The notes beneath the pieces were generated by a model, which worked only from the letters and a program-made list of their open reading frames with translations, made no database searches and was not told where the DNA came from. 64,000 nucleotides of DNA from Pseudomonas putida. Lineage in GTDB: Bacteria > Pseudomonadota > Gammaproteobacteria > Pseudomonadales > Pseudomonadaceae. Positions within the stretch are counted from its first letter, which is position 1, and each line of letters begins with the position of its first letter. The position numbers were made by a program, and so were the translations under genes. Below, piece by piece: positions 55,427 through 64,000 of this stretch. The stretch is from positions 2,480,001 through 2,544,000 of the forward strand of contig NZ_CP113097.1 in NCBI RefSeq assembly GCF_026625125.1, in the 5' to 3' direction.

Positions 55427-56755
55427 TTGAACCCCGAATCCATGCTGGCGGCGCTGCCGGGTTTCGCCATCGCGCCGCAGGCCATCCAGGTGTTGCCCGA
55501 TGCCGCGGCCTATCGCACCTGCTTGCTTGAGCGCATCGGTGCCGCGACCCGGCGCATCGTCATCGTCGCCTTGTACTTGCAGGAGGACGAGGCTGGGCAG
55601 GAAGTGCTGGATGCCCTGTACCAGGCCAAAGCGGCGCGGCCGAGCCTGGAGATCCTTATCGTGGTCGACTGGTTTCGCGCACGCCGTGGCCTGCTCGGCG
55701 CCGGGCGCCAGCCGGGCAATGCCGCCTGGTACCAGGCCCAGCGCCAGTTGCGTGGGCTGGACGTGGTCATTCATGGCGTGCCGGTGCAAACCCGTGAGCT
55801 GTTCGGCGTACTGCACCTCAAGGGCAGCGTCATCGATGACTGCGTGATCTATACCGGCGCCAGCTTGAACAACGTCTACCTGCACCGTTTCGACCGCTAC
55901 CGGCTGGACCGTTACCACCTGTTCCAGTCGCCTGCGCTGGCCGATGCCATGGTCGGCCTGGTACGCCGGCTGCTGCACCACACTGCAACGCCGCGCCTGG
56001 ACCTGCCGGCGCCACCGACCAACCGCAGCCTGCGCGGCGATATCCGCCGCTTGCGTGCACGGTTGCGGCGCATGGCGTATGACGCACCGGCTGCCGTTGC
56101 AGGGCAGGGCATGCGGGTGATGCCGTTGCTCGGGGTTGGCCGCGGCAACCCGCTCAACCGCACGCTGTGCGCGCTGCTGGCCGCGGCGCGGTCGCAGATC
56201 ATCATCAGCACGCCTTATTTCAACCCGCCCCGAGTATTGATGCGTGAGATCGACCACGCTCTGGAGCGTGGCGTGCGGGTGGAACTGATCATCGGCCATC
56301 GGACGGCCAATGACTTTTATATCGCGCCGGGCGAGCCGTTCAGCGCCAGTGGCGCCTTGCCCTACCTGTACGAGGACAACCTGCGTGCGTTCGTCCGGCG
56401 GCGCCAAACCGGCATCGTCAGCGGCCAACTGGTGGTTCGGATCTGGAGCGACCCTGGGCATACGTTTCATGCCAAAGGCGTCTGGGTCGATCAGCGTTAC
56501 TCGTTGCTGACCGGCAACAATCTCAACCCACGCGGGTTCAACCTGGACCTGGAAAACGGGCTGCTGATCGACGACCCGCTGGGCGAGTGGACGGTGCCGC
56601 GGGAGGTGGAGCTGGAGGGTATTCGCCGGCATGCCCCGAAGATCGACTCGGCGCAAGCATTGGGGGTCAAGGCCGAGCACCCCAAAGAGGTGCGCAGGTT
56701 CTTGCGCCGCTTGCGATACAGCCGCCTGGAGCCGTTGATCAAGCGGGTGTTGTAA
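55427..56755 (+). CDS. pssA: CDP-diacylglycerol-serine O-phosphatidyltransferase (phosphatidylserine synthase, PLD type)
   Basis: 442 aa from a TTG with AAGG about 10 bases upstream; an ATG five codons later is possible. Two phospholipase-D HxK motifs are present: HLKGSVIDDCVIYTGAS near residue 130 and HAKGVWVDQ near 350, the latter followed by LLTGNNLNPRGF. Length and layout match E. coli PssA. It makes phosphatidylserine, the precursor of phosphatidylethanolamine, and is a peripheral membrane enzyme. Confidence 0.92.
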   Translation: MNPESMLAALPGFAIAPQAIQVLPDAAAYRTCLLERIGAATRRIVIVALYLQEDEAGQEVLDALYQAKAARPSLEILIVVDWFRARRGLLGAGRQPGNAAWYQAQRQLRGLDVVIHGVPVQTRELFGVLHLKGSVIDDCVIYTGASLNNVYLHRFDRYRLDRYHLFQSPALADAMVGLVRRLLHHTATPRLDLPAPPTNRSLRGDIRRLRARLRRMAYDAPAAVAGQGMRVMPLLGVGRGNPLNRTLCALLAAARSQIIISTPYFNPPRVLMREIDHALERGVRVELIIGHRTANDFYIAPGEPFSASGALPYLYEDNLRAFVRRRQTGIVSGQLVVRIWSDPGHTFHAKGVWVDQRYSLLTGNNLNPRGFNLDLENGLLIDDPLGEWTVPREVELEGIRRHAPKIDSAQALGVKAEHPKEVRRFLRRLRYSRLEPLIKRVL

Positions 56756-56838
56756 GGCGTTTTTTACCTCTCTGAAAAGTCATGGCAAACGAATACAATC
56801 AGCCGTTTTCCACGTTAACCAGATAGGCCAAAACTTTC

Positions 56839-58005
56839 ATGGCGCTTGATCCACCCACGATGCTGACCATCACGATCGCCCTGGCTGCCGCTGCAGCCTT
56901 GTACCTGGCGATCGAGTGGCGCAGCGTCCGCGAACCCTCGCTGCTGTTCTGGAGCGCGGGTTTCGCTACCATCACCGTCGGCTCCACCCTGGCCCTGCTG
57001 CGCGGGATCGGCCTGCTGTTGATCGGTATCTGGTTCGCCAACGGTTTGCTGGTGGTAGCGCATGCGTTCTTCCTGCTGGGGGTGCTGCGCTTTACCCAGA
57101 CCCGCCTGTCGCGGGCCTGGCTACTGATCGTCGTTGCCTGGTTCGCCTTGCTGCTGCTGCCCGTAGGGCCTCAGTGGTCCAAGGTCATGCTGATGGTCAA
57201 CTCGCTGTTGGTGGCGCTGCTCACACTCAAGGCCAGCCTGCTGTTGCGTCCGCACGGCAAGTCGCTGAGCGTGGGGGCCGTGCAGTTGCGGTATGTACTG
57301 CTCATCCATGGCCTGTTCTATGTGATCAAGGCTGGCATCGCGGTGACGCCTGGCACGCTGATCGACCTGGCGACCTTTGGCGGCCTGATCATCCAGGTGT
57401 CGCTGGTCGAGGGGGCCATGGCAATCATGCTGATCGCCCTGTCGATGACCGGTACCGTGCGTTATCGGCGTGAAGAGCGGATCGCCCGGCTCGCTGCCCG
57501 CGATCCGTTGACGGCGCTGTACAATCGCCGCGCGCTGGAGGTCCGCGCCACGCCCCTGTTCAAAGACGTGAGCCCGGCCCGGCCTGGGGCGCTGCTGCTG
57601 ATCGATATCGACAATTTCAAGCTGGTCAACGACCTGCATGGCCACGCGGCCGGCGACCGGCTGCTGGTCACGCTCAGCGAGATGATCCGTGCGGTGTTGC
57701 CAGAGCGGTCACTGGCGGCGCGGCTGGGTGGGGATGAGTTCGTCATCCTGCTCAGCGATACCAGCAGTGAGCGGGTGGTGGAGCTGGGTGGCGTTTTGCG
57801 TAGCCAGTTCCAGCAATTTGCCGAGCAGGCAATGCCGACCCCGCAGGCGGTGACCCTGAGTATCGGCGCCAACCTGTTCGACCAGCCACCGGCGAGCCTG
57901 GCGGCGTTGATCGAGCAGGGTGATGTGGCGCTGTATCAGTCCAAGCGTGGCGGGCGTAACAGTATTCGCCTGCTCGACCGCAGCGAGATGAACCCCGCCA
58001 GGTAG
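56839..58005 (+). CDS. Membrane-bound diguanylate cyclase (GGDEF)
   Basis: 388 aa. The first 210 residues hold about six or seven hydrophobic segments. The C-terminal GGDEF domain spans about 225-380 (RDPLTALYNRRAL, LLIDIDNFKLVNDLHGHAAGD, and the active site ARLGGDEFVILL). No RxxD inhibitory site precedes the GGDEF motif, so product inhibition may be weak. It probably senses a membrane or extracellular cue through the N-terminal region. Confidence 0.92.
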   Translation: MALDPPTMLTITIALAAAAALYLAIEWRSVREPSLLFWSAGFATITVGSTLALLRGIGLLLIGIWFANGLLVVAHAFFLLGVLRFTQTRLSRAWLLIVVAWFALLLLPVGPQWSKVMLMVNSLLVALLTLKASLLLRPHGKSLSVGAVQLRYVLLIHGLFYVIKAGIAVTPGTLIDLATFGGLIIQVSLVEGAMAIMLIALSMTGTVRYRREERIARLAARDPLTALYNRRALEVRATPLFKDVSPARPGALLLIDIDNFKLVNDLHGHAAGDRLLVTLSEMIRAVLPERSLAARLGGDEFVILLSDTSSERVVELGGVLRSQFQQFAEQAMPTPQAVTLSIGANLFDQPPASLAALIEQGDVALYQSKRGGRNSIRLLDRSEMNPAR

Positions 58006-58080
58006 CGCGTCAACCGGCCCTTACAGGTGCAGTCATCCCAATGCCAGTGAGTCAGCTTCATTAGGGCTGCTACGCAGCCC

Positions 58081-58212
58081 ATCGCTGGCAAGCCAGCTCC
58101 CACCGGTGCGGCGGGGGCTTCAATTTACTGGACTGCCCCAATACATTGGATTAGTGCCCAACTTCCTGGAGGCATTCCCCATCAGTGTGGGAGCCGGCTT
58201 GCCGGCGATGGG
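58081..58212. repeat. REP element pair in inverted orientation
   Basis: ATCGCTGGCAAGCCAGCTCCCA (variant core) and GTGGGAGCCGGCTTGCCGGCG (standard core) flank about 85 bases. It lies between convergent genes and runs into a terminator hairpin. Confidence 0.8.
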
Positions 58213-58231
58213 CCGCAGTGCGGCCCGTTTT
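58210..58231 (+). terminator. Rho-independent terminator
   Basis: GGGCCGC and GCGGCCC with a three-base loop, then GTTTTT. The T run serves plus-strand transcripts from the diguanylate cyclase gene. The hairpin may also stop the convergent ppnN transcript. Confidence 0.7.
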
Positions 58232-58234
58232 TCT

Positions 58235-59608
58235 TCAGGTCACAACCTGATAGCAAGGCACATACTCCGCGCCACCCGGCAGCTTCATCCGGTGCTGGTC
58301 GACGAACGCCTGCAACAGTTGCCCCAGTGGCTCCAGTACCGCACTGTCGCCGCGGATCTGGTACGGCCCATGCTGCTCGATCAGGCGGATGCCCTTGTCC
58401 TTGACGTTGCCGGCAACGATGCCGGAAAACGCCCGACGCAGGTTGGCGGCCAGTTCATGCGGCGGCAGGTCGCGGCGCAGGGCCAGTTCGGCCATGTTGG
58501 CGTGGGTCGGGTCGAACGGGTGCTGGAAACCGCCGTCGATCTTCAGCAGCCAGTTGAAGTGGAACGCGTCGTTGCGCTCTCGGCGGAACTGCTTGACCTC
58601 CTTCAGCCCCTCGACCATCTGCCGCGCCACCTCGGCCGGGTCATCGATGATGATCTGATAGTGGCGCTGGGCGGCCTCACCCAGCGTGGCCCCCACGAAG
58701 GCATGCAGTTGCAGCAGGAACGCCTCGGCACTGCGCGGCCCAGTCAGCACTACCGGGAACGGCAGGTCTTGGTTGTCCGGGTGCATCAGGATGCCGAGCA
58801 GGTAGAGGAATTCCTCGGCAGTACCGGCGCCACCGGGGAAGATGATGATGCCGTGGCCGACACGTACGAAGGCTTCCAGGCGCTTCTCGATGTCCGGCAG
58901 GATCACCAGTTCGTTGACGATCGGGTTGGGCGCCTCGGCGGCGATGATGCCCGGTTCGGTCAGGCCCAGATAACGGCTGCCGTGCATGCGTTGCTTGGCA
59001 TGGGCGATGGTGGCGCCTTTCATCGGCCCCTTCATCACGCCCGGGCCGCACCCGGTGCAGATGTCCAGCTTGCGCAGGCCCAGTTCGTGGCCGACCTTCT
59101 TGGTGTACTGGTACTCCTCGCTGCTGATCGAATGGCCGCCCCAGCACACCACCATTTTCGGCTCGACGCCCGGGCGCAGGGTGCGGGCGTTGCGCAGCAG
59201 GTGGAACACGTAGTCGGTGATGCCCTGGGAGCTTTCCAGGTCGATGCGCTGGCTGGCCAGCTCGCTTTCGGTGTAGACGATATCGCGCAGGGCGCTGAAC
59301 AGCATCTCGCGGGTGCTGGCGATCATTTCGCCATCGACGAAGGCATCGGCGGGCGCATTCAGCAGCTCCAGGCGCACGCCGCGGTCCTGCTGGTGGATGC
59401 GTACCTCGAAGTCCTTGTAGGCCTCGAGGATGGTCTTGGCATTGTCGACATGGGCGCCGGTGTTGAGGATGGCCAGGGCGCACTGGCGAAACAGGGTGTA
59501 GAGGCTTCCGGTACCGGCTTCACTCAGTTGCTGGACTTCACGTTGCGACAGCGTCTCCAGGCTGCCTTTGGGGCTGACGGATGCATTGATGACATGGCGT
59601 TGGGGCAT
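58235..59608 (-). CDS. ppnN: Pyrimidine/purine nucleotide 5'-monophosphate nucleosidase PpnN
   Basis: 457 aa, the length of E. coli PpnN/YgdH. The LOG-type Rossmann core carries VVCWGGHSIS, ICTGCGPGVMKGPMKGA and the catalytic FPGGAGTAEEFLYLLGI (PGGxGTxxE). Long N- and C-terminal extensions are typical of PpnN rather than LOG. It cleaves nucleoside monophosphates to base and ribose 5-phosphate and is stimulated by (p)ppGpp in E. coli. Confidence 0.93.
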   Translation of the reverse strand: MPQRHVINASVSPKGSLETLSQREVQQLSEAGTGSLYTLFRQCALAILNTGAHVDNAKTILEAYKDFEVRIHQQDRGVRLELLNAPADAFVDGEMIASTREMLFSALRDIVYTESELASQRIDLESSQGITDYVFHLLRNARTLRPGVEPKMVVCWGGHSISSEEYQYTKKVGHELGLRKLDICTGCGPGVMKGPMKGATIAHAKQRMHGSRYLGLTEPGIIAAEAPNPIVNELVILPDIEKRLEAFVRVGHGIIIFPGGAGTAEEFLYLLGILMHPDNQDLPFPVVLTGPRSAEAFLLQLHAFVGATLGEAAQRHYQIIIDDPAEVARQMVEGLKEVKQFRRERNDAFHFNWLLKIDGGFQHPFDPTHANMAELALRRDLPPHELAANLRRAFSGIVAGNVKDKGIRLIEQHGPYQIRGDSAVLEPLGQLLQAFVDQHRMKLPGGAEYVPCYQVVT

Positions 59609-59658
59609 CTAAGTCTTTCCTGTGCAGGTAAAACATCCTTCTTTGACAACACCATAAG

Positions 59659-60720
59659 TCATGCGAAGAGCTTTTGCACACCCAGCGTAATCGCCAGCCC
59701 GCCACCGAGCAGCCACAGGTTGAGAATCGCACCGGTCACAAGCGCCCGAGGGCCGGCCTGGCGGATCTGGCTCAAGCGTGTCTCCATGCCCAATGCGGTC
59801 ATGGCCATGGTCAGGGCGAAGGTGTCCAGGCTGTTGACCGCTTGCGTAACGCTGCCTGGCAAAACCTGCAGCGAGTTCACCAGCACCAGGGCGAGAAAGC
59901 CGAAGGCGAACCAGGGCATGGCGAGGCGACCGTTGCCTTGTGCCTGGCCCGGCAGGCGGGTACGGCTGATCCAGGCGCCCACCACCAGCAGCACGGGCAC
60001 CAACAGCATCACCCGGGTCATCTTGACGATGGTCGCGACATGCGTGGCCTCGGGGCTGATATTGCTTGCCGCGCCCACCACCTGGGCGACCTCGTGCACG
60101 GTGCCGCCCAGGAACAGCCCGGCACCCAGGGTGTCGAGGTGCAACCAGCCGCTGTTGATCAGTAGTGGGTACAGGAACATCGACAGGGTGCCGAACAGCA
60201 CCACGCTACCCACGGCCATGGCACTCTTGTGCGGCGCGCTGCGCAGCGCCGATTCGAAGGCCAGCACTGCTGCGGCGCCGCAAATCGCGCTGCCGGCGGC
60301 GGTCAACAAGGCGGTATCACGGTCCAGTTTGAGCAGCTTCATGCCACACCACAAGCCGACCAGCAGGGTGCTGACCACCACCAGCAGCGAGACTGTGAGG
60401 CCTGCCCAGCCGACTTCGGCGATTTCCTGCAGGCTGACACGCAGGCCAAAGAACGCCACCGCGATACGCAGCAGCCCGCGGGCAGAAAAATTGATGCCCG
60501 CCGCCCAACTGGCCGGTACGCCATCACGCAGCGCGTTGCCATAGAGGGCACCGGCGACGATGCCGACGATGAGCGGGCTGATGCCCAGGTTGGCGATGAA
60601 GGGCAGGGCCGCCAGTTGGGTGACGGCGAATGCGAACAATGCGACGAACAGGATGCCGTTGAGCCGCCCTCGGGTAGAGAGGGTAGGGGCAAAGGCAGGG
60701 TTGGAAGGTACCGTGGCCAT
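59659..60720 (-). CDS. YeiH family putative sulfate exporter
   Basis: 353 aa from the ATG with GGAGG 7 bases upstream. There are about ten hydrophobic segments. Family motifs: LGISPLIVGIVAGALYGN, SARGLLRIAVAFFGLRVSLQEI, GSAICGAAAVLAFE, and FLGGTVHEVAQVVGA. It is divergent from a YeiE-like LysR gene, the classic yeiH/yeiE arrangement. A role in sulfite or sulfate export is suggested for the family. Confidence 0.88.
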   Translation of the reverse strand: MATVPSNPAFAPTLSTRGRLNGILFVALFAFAVTQLAALPFIANLGISPLIVGIVAGALYGNALRDGVPASWAAGINFSARGLLRIAVAFFGLRVSLQEIAEVGWAGLTVSLLVVVSTLLVGLWCGMKLLKLDRDTALLTAAGSAICGAAAVLAFESALRSAPHKSAMAVGSVVLFGTLSMFLYPLLINSGWLHLDTLGAGLFLGGTVHEVAQVVGAASNISPEATHVATIVKMTRVMLLVPVLLVVGAWISRTRLPGQAQGNGRLAMPWFAFGFLALVLVNSLQVLPGSVTQAVNSLDTFALTMAMTALGMETRLSQIRQAGPRALVTGAILNLWLLGGGLAITLGVQKLFA

Positions 60721-60765
60721 GTGAGTCCTCCGGACAGTGGATCGACAAGGCCTACTTTAATTTGG

Positions 60766-60779
60766 TTATAAGCTTATAA
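60766..60779. promoter_or_regulatory. Perfect 14-base palindrome in the yeiH-LysR divergent region
   Basis: TTATAAGCTTATAA reads identically on both strands, 46 bases upstream of the yeiH start and 52 bases upstream of the LysR gene. It has the form of a LysR-type operator and is the probable site for the YeiE-like protein. Confidence 0.6.
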
Positions 60780-60830
60780 AAAATCGTAATTCAGGATGGC
60801 AAATATCCGTGTAGCTGATATTTTGCATGG

Positions 60831-61700
60831 ATGACCCCGGAACAACTGATAACGTTCGCCACCGTTGCCGAGCATGGCAATATCAGCCATGCGGCGTTGG
60901 CTTTGCACTTGTCGCAGCCGGCTGTCTCTGGCCAGCTCAAGCTGCTGCAGGACGCATTCGGCGAGCCTTTATACCAACGTGCCGGCCGCGGTGTGCGGCT
61001 TACCGCGGCCGGCGAACAGCTGCTGGCCCATGCCGAACGCTTGCGCGAAACCTTTCGCCAGGCCCAGGCACTGCGCGACGCCATGCGCGGGCTGGAGCGC
61101 GGCACCTTGCGCATCGGTGCCAGCACTACGCCCGCCAGCTACCTGCTGCCTTACTTGATCGCCGACTTTCACGCGCAGTATCCCGAGGTGCAGGTAAGCA
61201 CCTTGCACGGCAACACCGCAGAGATCGTGTCGGCGCTGGGCAGTGTGGACATTGCCCTGATCGAAGGCCCGCCCGGGCAGGAGTTGCCATTGGGCACCAG
61301 TGTGACGCCGTGGCGCGAGGACGAGATCGTCGCCATCGTGCCCAGCGGTCACCCGTTGGCCAAACAATCGCGCCAGACACTGGAGGCCCTGGGCAGCTTC
61401 CCGTTGGTGCTGCGTGAAAGCGGCTCCGGGGTCCGGCAGGTTGTCGAGCGGGCGTTCGCGCGCAGTGGCGTGGCCATGCGCGTAGCATTAGAAATCGCCG
61501 GCGTCGAAGGGGTGAAGGAGGCGGTGCGGGCAGGGATGGGCATCGGTTTCGTTTCGGCGATGTCGATCAGGCATGAGGGGGGCGCCTTGCAGCGCTTGCA
61601 CATTGGCCCACAGCCGTTGGTCAGGCATTTTTCCATTCTGCTGCCACACGCGGCCACGCCGTCGCGGGCAGCGGCGCGGTTCATGTCGCTGTGTACGTGA
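60831..61700 (+). CDS. LysR family regulator (YeiE-like)
   Basis: 289 aa. The helix-turn-helix is LITFATVAEHGNISHAALALHLSQPAVSGQLKLL (spanning residues 5-38). The ligand domain shows LRIGASTTPASYLLPYLI, LIEGPPGQELP and GVKEAVRAGMGIGFVS, as in the CysB/CbbR-like group. It is divergent from yeiH, which it probably activates in response to sulfite or a related signal, as described for YeiE. Confidence 0.88.
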   Translation: MTPEQLITFATVAEHGNISHAALALHLSQPAVSGQLKLLQDAFGEPLYQRAGRGVRLTAAGEQLLAHAERLRETFRQAQALRDAMRGLERGTLRIGASTTPASYLLPYLIADFHAQYPEVQVSTLHGNTAEIVSALGSVDIALIEGPPGQELPLGTSVTPWREDEIVAIVPSGHPLAKQSRQTLEALGSFPLVLRESGSGVRQVVERAFARSGVAMRVALEIAGVEGVKEAVRAGMGIGFVSAMSIRHEGGALQRLHIGPQPLVRHFSILLPHAATPSRAAARFMSLCT

Positions 61701-61807
61701 CACCCATGTAGTGAAGGTTGCTTGAAGTTGCCTGAGTTGGCAGTCAGCTGGTGTTTTCGATACGGGATTGCTGAATGGCTGGATGCGACCGCGCTGTACA
61801 GGTTAAC

Positions 61808-61834
61808 GGCCAGGGCGTTTCCTCCGCCCTGGCC
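61808..61834. terminator. Bidirectional 10-bp stem hairpin
   Basis: GGCCAGGGCG and CGCCCTGGCC form a perfect stem with a 7-base loop, just past the end of the small minus-strand gene at 61843. It can stop transcription from both sides, although there is no T tract. Confidence 0.6.
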
Positions 61835-61842
61835 TGTGAGGA

Positions 61843-62133
61843 TCAGCGATCGTCCTTGTTCATGCCGCTGTCTTCTTCGTCATCGAGTTGTGGGTCGGAA
61901 TCCATACCTTTCTCAACATCGGTGTCGGCGCGGCTACCAGAGCCATGGCCGCCGGTCGCTCCTTGCTGTGCACCACCCCCTGAACGCTGCGGATCGTTTT
62001 CCCACTTGTCATCGGGCATCTGGCCGCCTTGACGTCCCTCTTCCCATGCTTTGTTCGGGTCGTTGGAAACCTGGTCCGGGTTGTGTTGTGGAGTGCCGCC
62101 TTGTTGTCCACTTTTGCCTTGATCGTTAGCCAT
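61843..62133 (-). CDS. Small, very hydrophilic, probably disordered protein
   Basis: 96 aa with GAGGTG 9 bases before the ATG. It is made almost entirely of Gln, Gly, Asp, Asn, Ser and Lys (MANDQGKSGQQGGTPQHNPD to DDEEDSGMNKDDR). It has no Cys, signal peptide or hydrophobic core, and a single Lys-Trp-Glu segment PDDKWENDP. The composition resembles desiccation or general-stress hydrophilins, but I cannot name a family with confidence. Confidence 0.75.
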   Translation of the reverse strand: MANDQGKSGQQGGTPQHNPDQVSNDPNKAWEEGRQGGQMPDDKWENDPQRSGGGAQQGATGGHGSGSRADTDVEKGMDSDPQLDDEEDSGMNKDDR

Positions 62134-62313
62134 GATCTTGCACCTCGTGAATTCACACAGAAAAGGCTGTGTTTAATTCCGACGCTGGGTGCAAGGCACT
62201 CGCTCCCTCTACTTTTGTATTAACCGACGGGGTGCGCGAATGAATGTGAAGCTAGATGTATTGCGCCGTAAAAGCCGCTTGGCCAATAGGCCGGGCGGTG
62301 GCCATGAGCGTGT
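62134..62313. other. Intergenic spacer upstream of the small hydrophilic gene
   Basis: 180 bases holding the 3' flank of pncB and the promoter side of the small gene. No repeat, hairpin or operator was recognised. Confidence 0.4.
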
Positions 62314-63513
62314 TCAGGCGACGTTGAAGACATGCCTCAGGTACGCCACGAAGTTCTCATCGCGGCATTGAGTCTTGCCTGGGCTGTCACTGATCTTGGC
62401 CACCGGCGCGCCGTTGCAGGCCGTCATCTTGATCACCATGTTCATTGGCTCGACGCCGGGGATATCGCAGGTCAGATTGGTACCAATGCCAAAGCTCACA
62501 TTGATGCGACCGTGCAAGGCCCGGTACAGCTCAAGTGTCTTGGCGAAGTTGAGCCCATCGGAAAATATCAGCGTCTTGCCTTGCGGGTCGATGCCCAATT
62601 GCTCGTAGTGGGCGATGGCCTTTTCGGCCCAGGCCAGTGGGTCGCCCGAGTCATGGCGCAGGCCATCGAACAGCTTGGCGAAGTACAGGTCGAAGTCGCC
62701 CAGGAACGCGTCCATGGTGATGCAATCGGTCAGCGCGATGCCCAGCAGCCCACGGTATTCGCGCACCCAGCACTCGAGCGCGGCAGCCTGGCTGTCGACC
62801 AGGCGCGGGCCAAGTTGCTGGTGGGCCATGAACCATTCGTGGGCCATGGTGCCGATGGGCTTGAGCTCATATTCGCGGGCCAGGTGCACATTACTGGTAC
62901 CAACGAAACGCCCCGGAAAATCGCGCTTGAGTGTATGTACCACGGCTTCCTGCACACGGTATGAAAAGCGCCGCCGCGTACCAAAATCGGCCAGCTGCAG
63001 GCCTGCCAACTCGTCGGCACTGGCTTGCGCCTTGAGCCAGTCCAGTTTCTGGTATAGCCGCTCGCCCACCTGTTCCATCACCACTTCGCGATAGCGGTAG
63101 CGGTTGCGCACCTCGCTGATGATGGCCAGCAGCGGGATCTCGTAGAGAATCACGTGCAACCAGGGCCCGCGCACGCGAATCGCCAGTTGCCCAGCGTCAT
63201 CCAGGCCGACCTGGACATAGCGCAGGTTGAAGCGGAACAGGCTGAGGAAGCGGATGAAGTCCGGCTTGATGAACGGGATTTTCTCCAGATAGGCCAGTTG
63301 GTCGTGGGTGACTGTGACGTCGGCCAGTTGCTCCACCTGATAGCGAATCTCGGCCAGGTAGGGGGCGAGGTCCTCGCCGTTACGGCAGCGAAACTCCCAT
63401 TCCACCTCGGCGTTGGGGTAGTTGTGCAGCACCGCCTGCATCATGGTGATCTTGTAAAAGTCGGTATCCAGCAGGTTCTGGATGATCCGTGGGCCGAAAA
63501 CGCTTTCGCTCAT
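62314..63513 (-). CDS. pncB: Nicotinate phosphoribosyltransferase PncB
   Basis: 399 aa from the ATG ([21 protein letters not shown]). NAPRTase motifs: [44 protein letters not shown], and [27 protein letters not shown] and FSDGLNF form the PRPP/phosphate site, and [10 protein letters not shown] follows. It converts nicotinate, PRPP and ATP to nicotinate mononucleotide in NAD salvage. The start overlaps the pncA stop by four bases (ATGA), so the two are cotranslated. Confidence 0.96.
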   Translation of the reverse strand: MSESVFGPRIIQNLLDTDFYKITMMQAVLHNYPNAEVEWEFRCRNGEDLAPYLAEIRYQVEQLADVTVTHDQLAYLEKIPFIKPDFIRFLSLFRFNLRYVQVGLDDAGQLAIRVRGPWLHVILYEIPLLAIISEVRNRYRYREVVMEQVGERLYQKLDWLKAQASADELAGLQLADFGTRRRFSYRVQEAVVHTLKRDFPGRFVGTSNVHLAREYELKPIGTMAHEWFMAHQQLGPRLVDSQAAALECWVREYRGLLGIALTDCITMDAFLGDFDLYFAKLFDGLRHDSGDPLAWAEKAIAHYEQLGIDPQGKTLIFSDGLNFAKTLELYRALHGRINVSFGIGTNLTCDIPGVEPMNMVIKMTACNGAPVAKISDSPGKTQCRDENFVAYLRHVFNVA

Positions 63514-64000
63514 GGGTGGACGTCCTTGATCAGAGAGAGCTGATGGTCGAGCGCGGCCTCGTCGCCGCAGAGGATGACGCCCTCTGCAGCCAGCGCGCCG
63601 CAGGCGGTAATGGCGCCTTCCTGAGTGAGGGCGCGGCAGGCCGGCAGGTACAGCAGCACCTGAAAGCCTGCCTGGCGTAGCTGCCGGGCGGTGGTCTTGA
63701 CGCAGTAGTCCAGGGCCAGGCCACCGACGATCACCGCGCCAACCTGCTGCACTTTGAGGTATTCGATGACTCCTGTGGAGCGCCGCTCGGCCAGGTCGTG
63801 GTAGCAGGCACCGTAGGGATGCAGGTCGGGTTCGACGCCTTTCCACACGAAGTAGTCGTAATCGATGGGGGCGGGCAGGCCGGGCAACAGTTCGAAGCCC
63901 GGCGTGCCTGGCACGCAGTGGCTGACCCAGGTCAGGTCGGCATTGGCCAGCGCCAGGGGTTGCAGCATTTGCCCAGGTTCTGTGACCACCCACGCAGCAT
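63510..64000 (-). CDS. pncA: Nicotinamidase PncA (5' end outside the window)
   Basis: The last 162 codons are present; the frame stays open to the window edge, so the start and the catalytic Asp region are missing. The isochorismatase-like fold is shown by [14 protein letters not shown] (metal-site region), the catalytic Lys in [13 protein letters not shown], and the nucleophilic Cys in [15 protein letters not shown]. It deamidates nicotinamide to nicotinate, the substrate of the overlapping pncB. Confidence 0.93.
   Translation of the reverse strand, partial: AAWVVTEPGQMLQPLALANADLTWVSHCVPGTPGFELLPGLPAPIDYDYFVWKGVEPDLHPYGACYHDLAERRSTGVIEYLKVQQVGAVIVGGLALDYCVKTTARQLRQAGFQVLLYLPACRALTQEGAITACGALAAEGVILCGDEAALDHQLSLIKDVHP

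Noticed and set aside
55271..56680. 470-codon N-terminal extension of the GlxA-type regulator
   Set aside because: The extension is antisense to pssA, and a proper ribosome binding site precedes the ATG at 55270.
58106..60544. 812-codon open frame on the plus strand
   Set aside because: It runs antisense through ppnN and yeiH and begins in REP DNA; it has no recognisable domain.
63514..63993. Fusion of pncB with about 160 upstream codons
   Set aside because: The upstream part is the wrong frame of pncA; MSESVFG at 63513 is the family start.

Overview
The window is a chromosomal segment of a Pseudomonas species, most likely from the P. putida group. The evidence is: GC-rich genes with Pseudomonas-type ribosome binding sites; paired REP elements with the core CGCCGGCAAGCCGGCTCCCA; and whole gene blocks I recognise from P. 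putida, recalled and not searched (glcCDEFG beside a thiolase/hydroxyacyl-CoA dehydrogenase pair; ddc, MHS transporter, fused quiC, TetR and AraC; katG, creatinase, MHS transporter and AraC). No tRNA, rRNA, CRISPR array, prophage or complete insertion sequence was seen.

Layout. 1-1315 is an AT-richer accessory patch. It holds a broken IS5-type transposase end, a short orphan frame, and a gene for PROFILIN, a eukaryotic actin- and polyproline-binding protein that looks most like amoebal profilin. That gene has a bacterial ribosome binding site and a bacterial terminator. 1316-2656 is a MATE transporter. 2794-6565 is a complete bufferin locus: a DUF2282 peptide, its DUF692 (MNIO) modifying enzyme, a DUF2063 partner and DoxX, divergent from an ECF sigma factor and its DUF1109/NrsF membrane anti-sigma factor. 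Both arms carry a perfect GTAACC-N16-CGAA promoter. 6580-6722 is a MITE-like inverted-repeat element. 6721-10538 holds TetR, a frameshifted 3-hydroxyacyl-CoA dehydrogenase, a thiolase and AraC. 10539-10994 is repeat-rich non-coding DNA. 11526-16679 is the glycolate oxidase operon glcDEFG with its regulator glcC and two TGGT-N3-ACCA operators.

16886-28835 holds a small periplasmic DUF2388 protein, a GNAT enzyme, a glutathione transferase, the cytosine salvage operon codB-pucR-codA, a membrane-anchored unknown, a minimal wHTH/WCX regulator, a MocR regulator divergent from an amino-acid permease, Tam, and DUF2784. 29118-32951 is a LysR / organophosphate-type transporter / FAD amine oxidase module that may serve aminophosphonate use. 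33047-43629 holds a YebC-family protein, LysR, L-DOPA decarboxylase, the quiC block for dehydroshikimate catabolism with a PcaR-type box, GlxA-type AraC, and small proteins. 43766-48744 holds a PAS-GGDEF-EAL protein, an aldo/keto reductase, an EamA transporter and LysR.

49121-55270 holds katG and a creatine module (creatinase, MHS transporter, GlxA-type AraC). 55427-64000 holds phosphatidylserine synthase, a membrane diguanylate cyclase, PpnN, a YeiH exporter with a YeiE-like LysR, a small disordered protein, pncB, and pncA cut by the window edge.

Most of the window consists of nutrient-scavenging modules, each paired with its own regulator. The two most unusual loci are the profilin gene and the self-contained bufferin/sigma locus.
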